A stretch of DNA of 6,882 nucleotides, taken from NCBI GenBank assembly GCA_021795255.1, contig JAJYPQ010000207.1:1-6882 (forward strand), written 5' to 3'. Shown here one piece after another: positions 6,006 to 6,882 of the stretch. The translations under genes and the position numbers were made by a program. Source of the stretch: Pseudomonadota bacterium (GTDB lineage Bacteria > Pseudomonadota > Gammaproteobacteria > Acidiferrobacterales > Acidiferrobacteraceae). Under the pieces are notes generated by a model. That model was not told the origin of the DNA, did no database searches, and saw only the letters and a list, made by a program, of their open reading frames with translations. Position 1 is the first letter of the stretch. Each line of letters opens with the position of its first letter.

Positions 6006-6882
6006 TCAAGCGCCCTGCGCCGCTGCCACGATCCGGTTGACCTCTTCGCCTGTTATGACCTCCCTTGTCTCTAGCTCATCGGCAAGCGCATTTAGCACGG
6101 TTCGCTTTCCTTCAAGTATTGCGCGTGCACGGTTGTGACCGTCCTCGACCAGCGTTCTGACGGCCGCGTCAATTTCGCGCGCCGTGTCTTCGCTATAATT
6201 GCGCTCTTCCGTGTATTCGCTTCCTAAGTAAAGGGCCTGCTGGCGGCGCCCGTAGGTGAGCGCGCCAAGCTTATCGCTCATGCCAAGCCGAGTGACCATG
6301 TCGCGAGCAATCTCGCTTGCGCGTTCAAGATCATTGGAGGCGCCTGTTGAGGTATTGCCAAACACGATCTCTTCGGCTGCCCGCCCGCCCAGCAATATGG
6401 TGATCTGGTCTTTAAGCTCATCTTCCGTGGCGAGAAACTTTTCGGCTACAGGCAGTTGCATGGTGTATCCCAATGCCGCCGCTCCATGCGGAATGATGGA
6501 AACTTTATGGACCGGTTCTCCGGTAGGCACGGATATCGCGGTCAAGGCGTGTCCCGATTCATGAAAAGCCACTCGGTGCTTCTCGACTGCATTGAGTAGA
6601 CGATGTTTTTTCTCAGGTCCGGCTGTTATGCGATCGATGGCGGCCTCGAAGTCCTCCATGGTGATGGCCTCATGGTTATGGCGGACTGCGAGGATAGCGG
6701 CCTCGTTGGCCGTACTAGCGAGATCGGCGCCGACGAAACCAGGTGTGCGTTGAGCGACCACGGTGAGATCCACATCAGCGGCCAATGTCAGTTTACGCGC
6801 ATGCAGCTTAAGTATCTGGACGCGTGCCGCCAAATCCGGCTTATCAACAACAATCTGGCGGTCGAAGCGGCCGGCGCGAAGA
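6006..6882 (-). CDS. ftsH: ATP-dependent zinc metalloprotease FtsH, C-terminal part (5' end beyond window)
   Basis: The 291 visible residues cover the end of the AAA+ ATPase and the whole protease domain of a membrane-anchored quality-control protease. The first visible residues, LRAGRFDR, are the second region of homology with the arginine finger. PGFVGADLASTANEAA follows in the AAA lid. The zinc motif HESGH is at visible residues 107-111 (6549-6563), and the third metal ligand is the aspartate of TGASND (about residue 184). GGRAAEEIVFG and RLGMSDKLG are further family blocks. The coding frame is open to the right edge, so the N-terminal transmembrane part and Walker motifs lie outside. The protein ends soon after EEVNRIVAAAQGA, without the longer tail of E. 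coli FtsH. It is the gene upstream of por on the same strand, but a terminator and a separate por promoter suggest independent transcription. Confidence 0.95.
   Translation of the reverse strand, partial: LRAGRFDRQIVVDKPDLAARVQILKLHARKLTLAADVDLTVVAQRTPGFVGADLASTANEAAILAVRHNHEAITMEDFEAAIDRITAGPEKKHRLLNAVEKHRVAFHESGHALTAISVPTGEPVHKVSIIPHGAAALGYTMQLPVAEKFLATEDELKDQITILLGGRAAEEIVFGNTSTGASNDLERASEIARDMVTRLGMSDKLGALTYGRRQQALYLGSEYTEERNYSEDTAREIDAAVRTLVEDGHNRARAILEGKRTVLNALADELETREVITGEEVNRIVAAAQGA

Noticed and set aside
6004..6009. Perfect TTGACA -35 hexamer on the minus strand at the ftsH stop codon
   Set aside because: No -10-like hexamer occurs 16-18 bp downstream (GACGTT, ACGTTG or CGTTGC), and the site runs straight into the probable ftsH terminator.

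Overview
The window is bacterial DNA of moderately high G+C, with tightly packed genes and Shine-Dalgarno-type starts. It suggests a chemolithoautotrophic or otherwise 2-oxoacid:ferredoxin-using bacterium, possibly an Acidithiobacillus-like or other (gamma)proteobacterial lineage. That assignment is a low-confidence guess from gene content; nothing in the window fixes the taxon.

Layout. Bases 2-1033 (+) hold the 3' part of an NAD-linked flavoprotein of the NADH oxidase / CoA-disulfide reductase family; its FAD-binding N-terminus lies off the left edge. A 170-bp convergent gap follows (1034-1203). A four-gene operon runs leftward from 5635 to 1204: porG (gamma), porA (alpha), porB (beta), and a GltD-like NAD(P)H flavoprotein carrying a C-terminal two-cluster ferredoxin domain. 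The genes overlap or abut: porG/porA by 17 bp, porA/porB by one base (TGATG), and the porB stop codon lies inside the Shine-Dalgarno of the last gene. Bases 5636-6005 are non-coding. They hold a likely ftsH terminator, a palindrome, a good sigma70-type promoter for the por operon and a structured leader. Bases 6006-6882 (-) are the 3' part of an ftsH AAA+ zinc protease gene, cut by the right edge.

How the genes work together. PorG, PorA and PorB supply the parts of a thiamine-diphosphate 2-oxoacid:acceptor oxidoreductase, most likely for pyruvate. There is no free-standing delta (2[4Fe-4S] ferredoxin) subunit. That domain is fused to the GltD-like flavoprotein, so the complex can plausibly exchange electrons between pyruvate/acetyl-CoA, ferredoxin-type clusters and NAD(P)(H). 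In an autotroph this could run as pyruvate synthase; in a heterotroph, as an NAD(P)-reducing pyruvate oxidation. The direction cannot be read from sequence. The convergent flavoprotein may be another redox or CoA-thiol enzyme, but no operon ties it to por.

I do not see a wholly undescribed system. The points most worth a second look are the Por/GltD-ferredoxin arrangement with unusual NAD(P)-site residues, the palindrome and structured leader in the 370-bp intergenic region, and an FtsH that differs from the usual proteobacterial type.
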